Source of the DNA: Eunapius fragilis | Taxonomy: Eukaryota; Porifera; Demospongiae; Spongillida; Spongillidae | Length of the DNA stretch: 64,000 nucleotides | NCBI GenBank assembly: GCA_963681505.1 | Contig: OY811975.1 | Location: 8,856,635 to 8,920,634 of the forward strand | Reading direction: 5' to 3' | Part shown: piece by piece, positions 21,678 through 35,405 of the stretch | Layout: each line of letters starts with the position of its first letter | Position numbering within the stretch: the stretch's first letter is position 1 | Made by a program: the position numbers and the translations under genes | The notes under the pieces: generated by a model | What the model was told of the DNA's origin: nothing | Database searches by the model: none | What the model saw: only the letters and a program-made list of their open reading frames with translations

Positions 21678-21948
21678 CAAGTAAATAAAAAACCTTCTCT
21701 ACGAGAAAGTTGGTGGTATATAGGATTTGAAGGCAATGGTGGTGTAAAAAGCAATGAAACAAGGGTCTGCTATAGTAAGGGAAAATGTCATAGTCCTATA
21801 TTTAGCACACGAACATTGTATATGCTACAAACGGGCTAAATATAGGACTATGACATTTTCCCTTGTTTCCTTGCTTTTTACACCACCATTGCCTTCAAAT
21901 CCTATATCCCACCAACTTTCTCATAGAGAAGGTTTTTTTTTTACTTGT
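21678..21948. repeat. palindromic fold-back repeat (270 bp)
   Basis: Arms of about 120 bases run from 'acaagtaaataaaa' with 'ctctacgagaaagttggtgg' to the complementary 'ccaccaactttctcatagag'. The centre is 'aacattgtatatgctacaaa'. Related palindromes occur at 35184-35405 and 58921-59200, and single arms at 57889-58240. Confidence 0.85.
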
Positions 21949-23540
21949 ATAACTTACTCAGTTTATGTTTATATATATGCTTCTCCGCAAGTTCAGCTTC
22001 TGCACGTGCCTCTGGTGCTATGAGGGGCTTTGCGCTCTTAGCAATATACTGTTCAGCACCGTGAGATATGTCCCATGTGTCACTTTCCGCCCTCTAGCGG
22101 ATCAAATGAGATATGATGGTACTCCCTTTTCTAGCCGCTCCGCTATTATATCGTCTGTTGGTCGATTTCGAAATGTCCTGATTGCCAGTCTTATCGAAAG
22201 CCACCGCATACAAATGTATTTGCTGAAAGCAAAGTTTAATCTTGCGAGAAGCCATTAGAAGTTGCCATCGATTTGTTTTTTTTTTTTTAATAAAACAAAT
22301 CGATGCATGGCAATTAATTCGAAGTGCATCAATTGGAGATACGTGCGCCTATGGCCTCCATCCCACATCAATCGCTGAGGGGCCGTTCATAAGTTAGGGG
22401 GGAGGGGGGCCAGGGTATCATCCAGCTATAGTTAAGTGTGACGATGTATGCATCAGTGTAACGGGGAAGGAGGGGGGGGAGGGGGGGACGGCCGAGTTCG
22501 GCTAAGTATAAGTGTTAACGTATGGAAAATGTTATTATTGTGTGCTACGTGCAGACCCGCAGACATCCAAAGTTCATGTCTATGTATTCCATAAAGGTTA
22601 ATTCAAAGGTCAGTTCAAATACTCAGACAGACGCTGCACGCTGTTAATTTCATTTGTATATCTTCTGTAGCCACACAGCGGGGAATGTTTATTATTGCTG
22701 CAGAGGGCTTCTGCGCACGCCCGCACTTCATATGGCCAGATTTTCCCAGCCTGGCTCCTGAGAGATTGTTAGTACAGCACATTTCACGTGATTTTTACGC
22801 TGTTCATTGAATTTCTCCGGCCATTTTTCTATTGTACTCGAGATGAATAAGCTGGGTCTCACTGCTGCAATCCCCACGGGCATATTATGTCAAAAGATGT
22901 ATTGCCATCTTGAGAAACAAACATAGTGCTGATGCGTCAAATAACTATTGCAAACTTTTAAAACTGCATCTTCCAATTTTAAAAATCAGTGCCATACATC
23001 TTTCCACTGAAGTATTTTTGTTGGATTGCATATTGTTCTTTCCAGCCTCGTATACCCATAAAATTGTACGCACTCACGGAGCACAACTGGCTTGATATGG
23101 TCTACGAATGGGAACCTTGTAAGACATGTATTGCCATGGATATTCCGAAAAGCGCCTGCCTGTCTAAAGCCGGTAATACATGTACATGTAGCTCAGACTA
23201 TGCGGCAGCAAACTCCCGCACTCCAGGCGGACAATAATATAAGTTTTGCGAGTTTCGTGTTAACGACGGCTCATGTGTTCACACTTCCACCCCCGCTATC
23301 CGCCGAATGCTTTACAAGGGTTAGGTAGCCAAGAAAATGCAGGACTGGCCAATACAAACACATGGTCGAACGCTAATTTGTTCGTTGTTTGTGAAGGCGT
23401 AATGCGACCCAAACAAAAGACCCCTTGTCTAGCAGTGAACAAGACGCTTTAATTTCGTCTCATCCGTTTGCGCAAATCTGCCTTGGTATGTGTCGTCAAT
23501 GTAAATAAACGGTGCTCAATATTATCATAACATCGCGCGC
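21949..23540. other. upstream region of tyrosinase B, no gene recognised
   Basis: No coding exon is supported. It contains a short hairpin at about 22262-22313 ('gccatcgatttgtt', a T-rich loop, then 'aacaaatcgatgcatggc') and a G-rich stretch at 22390-22495. Confidence 0.4.
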
Positions 23541-23542
23541 AA

Positions 23543-23552
23543 TATATATAAG
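23543..23552 (+). promoter_or_regulatory. TATA box of tyrosinase B
   Basis: TATATATAAG lies about 55-65 bases upstream of the ATG at 23607 and fits transcription starting near 23575. Confidence 0.65.
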
Positions 23553-23606
23553 CCGCATGAGAGTTAAGCGCAAATGCATCTGGCCCGAACCTTTTATCAG
23601 TTCAAG

Positions 23607-25698
<2,092 letters not shown>

Positions 25699-26648
25699 GA
25701 ATAGAGTTTGAATTTGCTTCTTATGCTATTGATATATAAGTTGATTATGATTTCGAGCTCCATGCAGCGCTAATAATGGTCTCATAAACGCATACTGCCA
25801 TTTATACCTCGGTTCGAAGCGATGAACATGATAATTCCTTAACAGTTGCCACGCAGCATGCACCCTCATTCATATCCCCATACATCGGCGGTCATCCAGC
25901 ATTTTACTTCAAATTGAATTCTAAATGATCTTAGAAAATACTAAAAATAGTCAACACTGCAGTTATCTTCAATAACGTCAAATTAATGTCATTTTAACTT
26001 ATTGCGCTTCGTTAATAAACTCCTCTACATTTCGTATATCAAGCCAATATATAGCATGCAACTCAGCCTAACCCTCCGACAAGAGGTGGATGAGCATCAA
26101 TTAGCACCCATAAATTAAAAATACTAGTCGGATCCTTCAACGACATATAGTACCCGTTTACTAACGCAGTACGGTTAAACTTAAGCGCTATCCGCAATAG
26201 GGACCGAGGAATCCCTATACGCCGCACCAGCCGATCTGCCCTCATTGATCATTCAATTAGCTCCCCATGGCCCCCGGGACCCCAACATACGCTCTTACTA
26301 TCAAGACACTGCCACAATCATCTTATAGACCTGTTATTCATATACTGAAAGCTAGTACATGTACATTCGAATCCATGTGATAAAACATTTCTGTAGGCCT
26401 ATAGGCATGGGAACCCGTGCATTGCCGTAAATACTCTTTCAAGATGCTCATATGGCTACCGTTTTATTTTTATTTATTCTTATTGTACGGCGACTAGTGC
26501 TATGACGTCACGCTAAGACCTGTTCTATTAAAACATCCTTGTTGTGTGCATACTTTTAGTTTAGGAACAATTCATGCTCACAGTGATGTATATTCAGGGG
26601 TCTGGTATGTAAGTATGTGTGTGTGAGGTAATGTGATTCATCCGCTTC
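25699..26648. other. 3' flank of tyrosinase B, no gene recognised
   Basis: AT-rich intergenic sequence. The 25875-25980 stretch is a dispersed repeat shared with 2760-2870. Confidence 0.4.
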
Positions 26649-26660
26649 TGTGGCGAGACT

Positions 26661-26717
<57 letters not shown>

Positions 26718-26816
26718 CGTGTGCTGTGTGTGCATGTGTGTCTGCGTGTGCTGTGTGTGCGTGTGTGTGTGTGCCTGTGTGTGTGTATGTGTGTGTGTGT
26801 TTGGGTGTGTGTGTGT

Positions 26817-26848
<32 letters not shown>
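26649..26848 (+). repeat. (GT)n microsatellite with interruptions
   Basis: A TG dinucleotide tract of about 200 bases with GC, CT and GGG interruptions, ending directly at the fold-back that starts at 26851. Confidence 0.95.
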
Positions 26849-26850
26849 CT

Positions 26851-27155
26851 TGGGTTTTTAGGGTGGTTTTTAATAAAAAGCCATCCTGGAATTGAGCGTC
26901 TAGCATGGGAATATCGCAAAAACCATCCTGGGATTTGGCGTCCAGGGTGGGAATAGCCTAAAAACCCTGCTGGGTTTGTCGAACAAAAACCATGTTGAAG
27001 CAATGGATGAAAATGAGCTCAACATGTTTTTTGTTCAACAAACCCAGCATGGTTTTTAAGCTATACCCACCCTGGACGCCAAATCTCAGGATGGTTTTTA
27101 CGATATTCGCTCAATTCGAGGATGGCTTATTGTTAAAAACCACCGTAAAAACCCA
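26851..27155. repeat. 305-bp fold-back palindrome
   Basis: The left arm begins 'tgggtttttagggtggtttt' and the right arm ends with the imperfect complement 'aaaaaccaccgtaaaaaccca'. Inner matches include 'tttggcgtccagggtggg' with 'cccaccctggacgccaaa', and 'gctgggtttgtcgaacaaaa' with its complement. The centre is near 27003. The arms also contain internal repeats of 'aaccatcctgg'. Confidence 0.9.
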
Positions 27156-27181
27156 AGGCTGGGATTTTGAAACTTTTTTCT

Positions 27182-27345
27182 GTGGTGTGGTGTGGTGTGG
27201 TGTGGTGTGGTGTGGTGTGGTGTGGTGTGGTGTGGTGTGGTGTGGTGTGGTGTGGTGTGGTGTAGTGTGGTGTGGTGTGTGGTGTGGTGTGGTGTGGTGT
27301 GGTGTGGTGTGGTTAGTGTGGTGTGGTGTGTGTGTGTGTGTGTGT
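27182..27345 (+). repeat. (GGTGT)n pentanucleotide repeat with (GT)n tail
   Basis: About 27 units of TGTGG/GGTGT, with one-base variants near 27263, 27278 and 27313, followed by a short GT run. Confidence 0.95.
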
Positions 27346-27744
27346 GTGATGTGTGTAGATGTTGCATGCTCACAAGGTTTCTTGACCACATCACATCAAC
27401 AGTGGTCGTGTGGTGTAAACAGATCCCAAATTGATTTGTCTCGTCTACATGTAGACAATTTTGTAGCCAGGCTAGTTTCATTGGACAATGGGCCATGCCA
27501 TGCCTTACACACACGTGTGAATCATCATGAACGTCCCCTGCTGTGCTGAGCCATTTGATTGATATACTATTCAGAGCCATGGCTACCAACCATATTGGAG
27601 TAAGGTCTGGAAAAGAGAACGGATGCCATTAACATGCATATGTGCATGAATGAAACTTTTTACACGTAGTGGATGTAGAATTTGATTGGTAGTGTAAATC
27701 AGTGCTCTCCACATAAACTGATTTCTGTGGCAATGGGCAAATGC

Positions 27745-27787
<43 letters not shown>

Positions 27788-27802
27788 CGCGAGCAGACTA
27801 TG
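27346..27802. other. no gene recognised, contains (CA)n
   Basis: Non-coding sequence with a CA microsatellite at about 27749-27786. Confidence 0.45.
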
Positions 27803-27982
27803 GTTATATAACTAACGTATAACTTTGGTACAAATGCGCACAACTCTATTACTTTGGTATAAACACAACATAATCCAATTATTTGCGTTTATACTGAAGT
27901 TACAACTTTAGTTAAAATGCACATAATTCATTTAAACCAAAGTTATAGAATTGTGTGCAAAGTTATACGTTAGTTATAGTTT
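27803..27982. repeat. 180-bp palindromic element
   Basis: 'taactaacgtataactttgg' at the left pairs with 'aaagttatacgttagttata' at the right. Internal matches include 'tttggtataaac' with 'gtttatactgaag'-like words and 'gcgcacaactctatta' with 'tatagaattgtgtgc'. It looks like a MITE or fold-back. Confidence 0.75.
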
Positions 27983-28524
27983 GTAGTATGTATAGGTAGT
28001 TCCGCTACACCTAGGAGCATACTGGATTGTAATGACAATCACCCATGTGCACATGAACACATTGGAAATTACATACACAAAGTAAAAAAGATGTCTCTGT
28101 CAAAGAAAATGATTGCTGTTACTGTTGATAGTATTACAAGAATTTGTGTTCATATAGCCATGAAGTATTCTCCAACTGATTACATAATTCTTCATCCAAA
28201 TGAATATGAACACCATTGAACATTGGACCAAAACTGAAATAGAGCAAGATGTTACCTGTATTCGTGTATTTGTGATGTTATCTTTATTCATATATTTGTG
28301 ATGTTCTGTATTCGTGTATTGCGATGTTAATTGTGACAATAGTTCTAAATTACCTGTATTCTATGCATACTTTTATGCAAAGTCAACAGGTCTTTCTGAT
28401 ATATTTCGTATTGAGCAATTGTAATGTAAGACCTCAAGTCAGCGGTACTTTTTTACATACGTTCTTACACCTTATCCCAATCTTAATGTGATCTTTCAAG
28501 ATCAGAATAAGAATTTTTTGCTGG
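27983..28524. other. no gene recognised
   Basis: Intergenic sequence. 'gtattcgtgtatttgtgatgtt' recurs about three times near 28255-28330. Confidence 0.4.
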
Positions 28525-29110
28525 GATCACACAGGTTGCAATTGTTTGAAGCCAAGTGTGCCTTTCTTACAGGACGTCCAACATGTTCCTTCGAGTGCAG
28601 GGTTCTTTTGACGTCTTGTCAGTTAAATGGTGCTGCTTTGTGTATGATGTGCAACATTTAAAAAGTTGTTTGAATCCAAGTGTTGTCTCTCTTTCAGGAT
28701 GCCTACTATAGTGTCCTCCAAGTGGGTGAAATTTGCTTTGTGTATGGTTTGCAACAATTAGAATATCACACAGGTTGAAGCCAAGTGTTGCTTTTCTTAC
28801 ACGATGTCCAACATGGTGTCTGTAGAGTGCATGGTGCTTGTGACATCCTGGCAATGTGTGATAAGTTCATTGGGTGATGCTTTTTGTATGGTGTGCAACG
28901 TTTGGAATATCACACAGGTTGAAGCCAAGTGTTTCAGGATGTCCACCATGGTGGCTTTAGAGTGCATGGTACTTTTGACATCTTGCTGATTCATGGTTAG
29001 TTCAATGGGCACTGCTCTGCTATGTGATGTGCATTAGAATATTAATATTACACAGGTTCTGAGAGGTCAAGTTGCCTCCCTTACAAGTACAGGATGACCA
29101 CCATGGTGTG
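28525..29110 (+). repeat. minisatellite, ~5 degenerate units
   Basis: Units of roughly 105-145 bases share the order 'cacaggttgaagccaagtgt', 'ttacaggatgtccaacatgg', 'agtgcatggtgcttttgaca' and 'tgtgtatggtgtgcaac'. The units differ by indels, so no frame is kept. Confidence 0.8.
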
Positions 29111-29740
29111 TTATAAGACTACTTGGTGCTTTCTGATTTCATCACAACATGCTGTGCTGGTGTGTACATGGCTGCTATTAAGGGATAACAAGTGACACAA
29201 CCCATCATTGAGAAAAACCATTTGGGGGGAGACAAATGTTAAGTAGAAGATTTAGGAGCACTTTATACCACGCATGCCGATTCTATGCATGGGTTGTGGA
29301 ACTTGTTATCCCTTCATTGCCAAAGAGGGGACAAAAATATGGGAGAGGTGGGGCACTCCCGCCCCATCAATGAAACTATTCTGGTGTGTAGGGTCATTTG
29401 GAATGTACACACTGTTGTAGTGTGTACTGGTGTGTGGTTGGTGGAGAGTATGAGTTGGTTGTGTATGCTGATGGGGGTTCATATAGTTAGACCAATTAAA
29501 AAAGTTATTGCTAAGGCAACTCTGAGGGTTGCATCACTTATTGCCAAGGCGTGGCAACAATATCTCACATGGGCAGTAATTAGAATCATCTATATTGCAT
29601 GAAATGTTTAATAAAATCAACATTGTCTTCACTGTTGGTTCCTTTCTCCAGAACCACTACCATTGCTGTTACAGACGGCCGAGGACAAATAGATTCAGGC
29701 AGTTGATGTAGAATCGTGCATCATGGGAGTAAGTACATTA
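29111..29740. other. no gene recognised
   Basis: A plus-strand open stretch at 29285-29602 has no recognisable domain, and its composition follows the local repeats. I do not call it a gene. Confidence 0.35.
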
Positions 29741-29744
29741 CGAT

Positions 29745-29960
29745 CCAGGAGAGTCCCTAGGTGAGGTCAGTGAGATAGATGTTGAGGGGTTAATCAACTC
29801 TGCCACTAATAGGGTCCATGGGTGTGGTTAGGGAGTGAGAAGTTGAAGAGTTAATGAACTCCGTTACTAACAGCTCCATGGGTCTACTCCATGGATGTGG
29901 TCAGTGAGTGGGAATTTGAGGAGTTAATCACTCTGTCGCTAAAGTTACAATTTTACGTTT
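29745..29960 (+). repeat. minisatellite, first block
   Basis: About three units of 60-70 bases contain 'actaatagggtccatgggtg', 'tggtcagtgagtgagaagtt' and 'gaggagttaatcaactctg'. The same unit makes up 30535-30830. Confidence 0.8.
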
Positions 29961-30534
29961 GTCTTTCTCTTTCTAAACAGGTTCATGCCTCTTTTGATAC
30001 CTAAACCTTGGCAGTCATTCACATTTGCTTGAACAACTGGTTGTGCCGGATAGAGTCATAAATCTTTTAAAGTCCTGCAACAAGGCATTGTGTTGCATTA
30101 GCCCACTTGAACCCTTCTGTTTTTCAGATTCCAAATATCCTCTGCACAAGTCATCTGCAGTTATCACTAGTGTCATCATAAGAGAACATGCTCCCGGAAA
30201 TCTCACTGGAGCTTATGGCAGGCATTAGCACATTCAGAACAATTACTGAGACAGTGTGTGTTTTGTCATGGCAACCCAATTTCATATTGAGAAGTTTGTC
30301 ATGTAGGCCTTAATATCTGAAACCACTTTCTATTAAAGCTGCTTTGAAAAGGTGTTTACTGTTACCAAGGTATTTTGGGTGAAGTGACCACAAAATTAGA
30401 CCAATTTAAAGTTCTTCATGAAGATGGCTACAATGGGTGTCTTAGTTTATCCCTTCCTGCCACACAAAATTTTTGTGACCACATTTGAAATCAGTTTATC
30501 ACTGTTACCTATCAAACCATATTTAGGCATTAAT
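29961..30534. other. spacer between two minisatellite blocks
   Basis: No supportable gene. Small opposing reading frames at 30015-30228 have no recognisable features. Confidence 0.4.
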
Positions 30535-30830
30535 TGGTTAATGAACTCTGTTGCTAAGAGGGTCCATGGGTGTGGTCAGTGAGTGAGAAGTTGCTAGGTT
30601 AATGAACTCTGCCACTAATAGGGTCCATTGGCGTGGTTAGGGAGTGATAACTTGAGGGGTTAATGAAATCTGCTGCTAATGGGGTCCATGGGTGTGGTCA
30701 GTGAGTAAGAAGTTGATGAAATCTGCTACTAAGAGGGGCCATGGGTATGGTCTATTAGTGAGATGTGGGGTTACTTCACTCTGCTGCTGAGGGTCCATGG
30801 GTGTGGTCTGTGAGTGAGGAGATGATTGAC
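30535..30830 (+). repeat. minisatellite, second block
   Basis: About five units of the same 'gggtccatgggtgtggtcag' and 'gtgagaagttg' repeat as at 29745-29960. Confidence 0.8.
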
Positions 30831-31206
30831 GAATTTACAGTACTTGCTAAATGATGCCCTTTTTTAACAGAATAGTATGTCAATGCTGCAAAAAAAAAAA
30901 AAACACACACACACACACTGGATCTCTTCACTATGTTTATTTTTGTCCTGCTCACTTTCTTCCCTACCGTGTGTGTATGGTCACAGAAAGCTCTCTGATG
31001 GCGACCCGAGCAAAGTCACAGTCAAAAACAACTCATTTATTGTGGCGAGTGGTAACCTGTACATGTACATGGGTTGTTTATGTATGTGCGTATTGTGGGC
31101 AATTAGACGTTCGAGATGACAAATGGGAAAAAAGGCTCTGAAACAATTCGATCGTACGTAGACTGGCTTTCAAATTCTTTTCGCGTTCACTTCGCGTTCG
31201 TACGTG

Positions 31207-31236
31207 CATAGATATTTTAGTGCTAAAATATCTATG
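31207..31236. repeat. perfect 14-bp-arm hairpin
   Basis: CATAGATATTTTAG, a two-base spacer, then its exact complement CTAAAATATCTATG. Confidence 0.9.
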
Positions 31237-32283
31237 GTACCCACAGCAGCGGGAAAATCCCGCCGTACGCGAGCTCTTCTGTTACATATCAACGTACAGC
31301 GCGCGCTGGAATGAAGCTAATAAAGGATAATAGACAACGCAGTGATGAAGCGGAATCTATTACGAACAATTTGATCGTTAGACGTAGTTGCTAATAGCTT
31401 CGCCATGCTAAATAATCGTAATAAAGTGGCCAAAATGGCGGCGATGAAAGGGCTTTAGTTTTGTTATCTTCCGATTAGAATGGATTTTCAATACGTCTTG
31501 CAGAATGTGTACGCTAGTTGTACTGATCTTAATATTGTTGTAACCGTGAACCATAAATACCTTAGCATCATCACCGCGTTTTTAATTAAAGTTGTAATGG
31601 CGTTTAATATCACTGAGAAGTATCTCGTGAATTAATTGCGTCATAGTTATATCAAAGTGTAGGTTTCAATCGAGGCTATCCAAGGATATAAAGGCTACAT
31701 TTACTAGTCAGTAAATGTACAGGATACCCAGGCCTTAACTGCTCTGAGCCTGCGGTACAAAAAAAAAAATGACGCGGGCGGGGAAATGGAAACAACCTTT
31801 CATATTGGAGAGGCCATATTTCGTCTTGCTCTTCCTTACTATGGGAGAGTTTAACTCACGATCCGATGGCGATAAAACAAACCCTCCTTGCGAAATGGTC
31901 TCTTTATACAGAGAACGCTAAATGAACGTTTGGAGAATCACCCGATTTTTTTTTTTCAAAACAGGTACACAAGCGAGCTCTGAAAACTATTTAACTAATA
32001 ATTCCAACGCATCCAGTGCAAAGCAAAGAAACTGATAGAACCAACACGCTATACATTCCAAAATGAGTATGAGAAATACCTAACAAACGTCAGTGAGACA
32101 ATGTTATGAACACTTTGCCCGGATTTAACCACCGGAGAATTAAGGCGTGATTAGCGCGATCACGGAGCGCGCGTACAGGGTCAATGGCTTACGTGATGCG
32201 CTTCCAATCCCTCTCTAAAGTATCTACATGGAATGGATTACTAGGGTTATGGGGTTCAAATAGTCCTGACGACTGGTCCATGT

Positions 32284-32400
32284 AATGCAGCCAGCTATAG
32301 CTGTGCATTTCATACTTACTAATTATAAGCCTCACTGCTTAAGCTCTAAATGCGGGAGACCCTTCGATCATCTAAAATGGTTACAATGGTTACTAAGACC
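32284..32400 (+). repeat. dispersed repeat, partner at 46858-47000
   Basis: 'gtaatgcagcca', 'ctatagctgt', 'actaattataagcct', 'taagctctaaatgc' and 'atggtttcaatggttactaa'-like words occur in the same order at both places on the plus strand. Confidence 0.75.
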
Positions 32401-33214
32401 TGACTATACGTGTACATATACATATACATTGTGGATGCTGGTCGCTCTTTCTTCCGAGACTGCCATTGTATTAGTAATAGCAGAAAAACATCAAGCTATG
32501 CATCCATTTCCTTTCCATGTATACATCACGTATACGTCTTCAATTAGGCCCTATTCGGGTATTCTTAGTATCTGGTCATCCTAGGTGCATGGTTGTGGCA
32601 GAAACGCCGGACGCTGCAGGTTTTATCTGAGAAATTACAATGCCATGAAGAATACGACGAAAACATTCAATTGTACTAATGCTCAGATAGCAACCGCCGC
32701 TTCTCTACCGCAAACCACCCCTTGTTGGGATGACCGGAAACTCTGAAACACCGAAAATGGGGCCTGACCCTAAATGATCCCCCCATTTATAATTTACCGT
32801 TCCGCATGCGTGAACATGGCATCTATTTGTTCTGTCGGTATTGTAAGACCTTTAAAATTTTTTATTAATTTATTCTACCTGCCAGTAGTTCCTCATTTGA
32901 TCGGTTCCAAGGGCCGTGTGGCCACATTAAGGGCAGGTCATTGATGCAGGTGTCGATGCACACATCGCAGGATATTTATTTATATCAACTGACCACATAC
33001 AATAAGCGACTTATCGGTTTGAACATCTTGGTTTGGTCTTTAAGCCAACGATGGTTTGAAAAAGTTTTGTTTGACGTGTTAACCAACTGATTTGAAGTGG
33101 GCTAATTGTGTTGCTAATAATTAGTGTATGCTATTGAAATGGCATGCAATGAAATTAAACATTATAGTCCCAATAATGATTTATGAGCCCCCCCCCCCCC
33201 CCCCCGTAGAAAAG

Positions 33215-33360
33215 TCCTGGCTGCTAACCGTACTGCAGGCATGACCGTGCTCGTGCATGCAGTATATTAACCCGCGCGTTTCCAACCATCCGTCCGGTTC
33301 GCTCATCTCTTAATTCACCTTTCGTGACATGCAAGCAATTCTCTTCTGAACCAAGAAACC
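33215..33360 (+). pseudogene. decayed duplicate of promoter and first codons of the 33957 gene
   Basis: The stretch 'ctgctaaccgtactgcaggc', 'gtgcatgcagtatattaacc', 'ttcgctcatctctt' and 'gacatgcaagcaattctctt' parallels 33850-33985 element by element. The TATA box has become TATATTAA. The frame after the start reaches a stop within a few codons. It is a dead 5' duplicate of the downstream gene. Confidence 0.8.
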
Positions 33361-33850
33361 ATCCAGGCACTGAATGTAGCTGCATTGGACAATTTGACGT
33401 CACATTGACATACAAATGGATGCAATCACATCAGACAATCTTAATTGTGGCTGAAGACAAACAAACCTGCTAGGCGTACAAGCACTGCGCACACTGAAGC
33501 TACAGTAATAGCAATGGTCGATTCAGTGGAGCAATACGAAGACGCAATTCGTAAGAAATATCCTAAACTGTTTATGCATGATAATATCTGCATGTCATGT
33601 GGTTATTTAGTTACCTCCTCCAATTTCTATGCATCCAATTCCTCTTCGAAGACGCTCTATCCATTCCCACCCTCCCGCTGTTTACGGTAGTCATCAAGGT
33701 TTGGTGGTGGCACCTCTTCCTGCGGGATAATTAGATCTTCATCTGAAATCTGTATCTCGGTGGTGAAATACCCGCAGACGGCATTCTTAACATCATTATT
33801 GGTCGATCCGCTCGCTAACTGATCCCATAGCACTCAGGGCCATGCATCCG
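33361..33850. other. spacer between duplicate promoters
   Basis: A short plus-strand frame at about 33514-33690 (MVDSVEQYEDAIRKKYPKLF onward) is not recognised and has no splice or promoter support. Confidence 0.35.
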
Positions 33851-33892
33851 CTGCTAACCACACTGCATGACCTTGCAGGTGCATGCATGCAG

Positions 33893-33900
33893 TATATAAA
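33893..33900 (+). promoter_or_regulatory. TATA box
   Basis: TATATAAA lies 57-64 bases upstream of the ATG at 33957, within a 'gcatgcatgcag' context also seen in the decayed duplicate at 33255. Confidence 0.65.
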
Positions 33901-33956
33901 CCCGTGTGCTTCTAACCGTGCACACATCCATCAGTTTCGCTCATCTCTTTTGCGAC

Positions 33957-34886
33957 ATGAAAGCAATTCTCTTCATAACCGCGAGCTGTCTTCTGCATAC
34001 GGCTCTAGCGGCTCCTGACCACCAACTGAAGGTTCATAAACACAAGGATTCAGCCGTGACTAAGGTGATGACTGATATGGAAAACTATTTGGAAGCCGAA
34101 GGTTCAACCCCCGAAGCAATGACGGAATCTGCTGCAGCAAAGGAATCAGAGAATGTGGACGCTTTTGGTCTTCCGCTGTCATCCAATACTCCGTTTCCAC
34201 CAGACGTACCCAGTTTTACCAGTAACTGGAAGAAGGTCGGCTACCTGGATATGTCTGATCCAACCCAGCAATGTCCTCCATCGTGGATCAAGATACCGTC
34301 ACCAAGAGCGTCATGCGGCAAGAAAGTTGCCGGAGTATCTTGTGATTCATTGACGATCGGAACTTCTGGAGCAAGCTATCAAACTGTCTGCGGGAGGTTT
34401 CGCGGCTACCAAGTGGCATCAACGGATGCGTTCGGACGATGCAGTGCTGTAACTACTCCGAACACCATCGAAGACCCATACGTTGACGGGATCAGCATCA
34501 CCTATGGTTCGCCTGGGAGCAGGAAGCACATTTTCACATACGCTGCTGGTTATACCGAAGTAAATGCAGGTCATGCCCAGGCATGCAGTTGCCCTTGTAC
34601 AGGAGGGAGAGCGGCCCCTTCTTTCGTCGGGTCTGACTTCTACTGCGAGTCTGGCAATACTGGCACTGCTTTTGTCCCTAACAATCTCTTCTCTGCTGAC
34701 GTTTTATGGGACGGACAGGAGTGCCGTTCTTTAGAGACCACGTGCTGCAATCCACCAAACCTGGCCTGGTTTTGTAAGACATTTCCTACTCCGATCTCCG
34801 GTGACATGGAAGTTCGTATCTGCACTGATGAATCCCTGGACAACGAAAACGTCGCGCTGGAGTTTTTCGAATTGTTCATTAAGTAA
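33957..34886 (+). CDS. secreted cysteine-rich protein of a sponge/cnidarian-type family
   Basis: A single-exon gene of 309 residues. The ATG at 33957 is preferred over the in-frame ATG at 33906 because it follows the TATA box at the usual distance and begins a clean signal peptide (MKAILFITASCLLHTALA). After an acidic, Ala- and Glu-rich propeptide-like stretch (to about residue 70) comes a domain with about 16 Cys. It includes DPTQQCPPSW, SCGKKVAGVSC, YQTVCGRFRGYQ, YVDGISITYGSPGSRKHIF, CSCPCTGG, FVGSDFYCESG, LWDGQEC, CCNPPNLAWFCK and DMEVRICTDESLDNENVALE. I recognise this pattern from uncharacterised, often multicopy secreted proteins of sponges and cnidarians. No enzymatic motif is known to me. 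The function is unknown. An extracellular, disulfide-rich role is inferred. Confidence 0.9.
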   Translation: MKAILFITASCLLHTALAAPDHQLKVHKHKDSAVTKVMTDMENYLEAEGSTPEAMTESAAAKESENVDAFGLPLSSNTPFPPDVPSFTSNWKKVGYLDMSDPTQQCPPSWIKIPSPRASCGKKVAGVSCDSLTIGTSGASYQTVCGRFRGYQVASTDAFGRCSAVTTPNTIEDPYVDGISITYGSPGSRKHIFTYAAGYTEVNAGHAQACSCPCTGGRAAPSFVGSDFYCESGNTGTAFVPNNLFSADVLWDGQECRSLETTCCNPPNLAWFCKTFPTPISGDMEVRICTDESLDNENVALEFFELFIK

Positions 34887-35183
34887 ATTGACAGTATTGT
34901 TTCATGTAGATTATAGCTGAACGTAGTTTAGAAGCTGAGTCATTCCAGACGCTATGTCTTTGCTAAGTCAAATATGAAAGACATGAAATTCAGTGTGATA
35001 CAAGTAACGAGCAACAATCCAATTAAGCGTATATAACAGAAATAAGTTTTACGTTCGCCACAGCCAACTCTCGCCATGCATATAGGCAACTCCCCAGGTC
35101 ACTAGTGATTAAGCTTTTGCACTGGAGGAGGGCATGCGCACCGCGGAGTGCTCTCGAAGGAAGTGATTGTAACCGTAAGTGTA
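34887..35183. other. 3' flank, no gene recognised
   Basis: AT-rich sequence downstream of the secreted-protein gene. No polyadenylation site could be assigned with confidence. Confidence 0.4.
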
Positions 35184-35405
35184 ACAAGTAATAAAAACAT
35201 TCTCTATAAGAAAGTTGGTGGCGTATAGGATTGGAATATGGCAATACTGGTGTAAAAAGGAAGGAAACAAGGGTCTCATAAGAAGGGAAATGTATAATAG
35301 TTCTATATTTCGCCCATTTGTAGGACATTATGTTTGTATGCGAAATATAGGACTATTATACATTTCCCCTTCTTATTAGACCCTTGTTTCCTTCCTTTTT
35401 ACACC
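35184..35405. repeat. palindromic fold-back repeat (222 bp)
   Basis: Same family as 21678-21948: outer 'acaagtaataaaaa', then 'ctctataagaaagttggtgg', inner 'ttctatatttcgccc', centre near 35325, and complementary return to 'ttttacacca' at 35402. The right arm is shorter than the left. Confidence 0.85.

Larger units (their letters stand above)
30831..33214. other. no gene recognised
   Basis: No exon could be supported. The interval contains a perfect small hairpin (31207-31236), a dispersed repeat (32284-32400) and an 'aaaatggcggcgatgaaag' motif near 31432 that resembles a 5' UTR/start context but is followed by no convincing frame. Confidence 0.4.

Noticed and set aside
26638-27589. Frames rich in CVCV, THTH and TTPHH repeats
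   Set aside because: These are translations of GT and GGTGT microsatellites with no stops because of composition.
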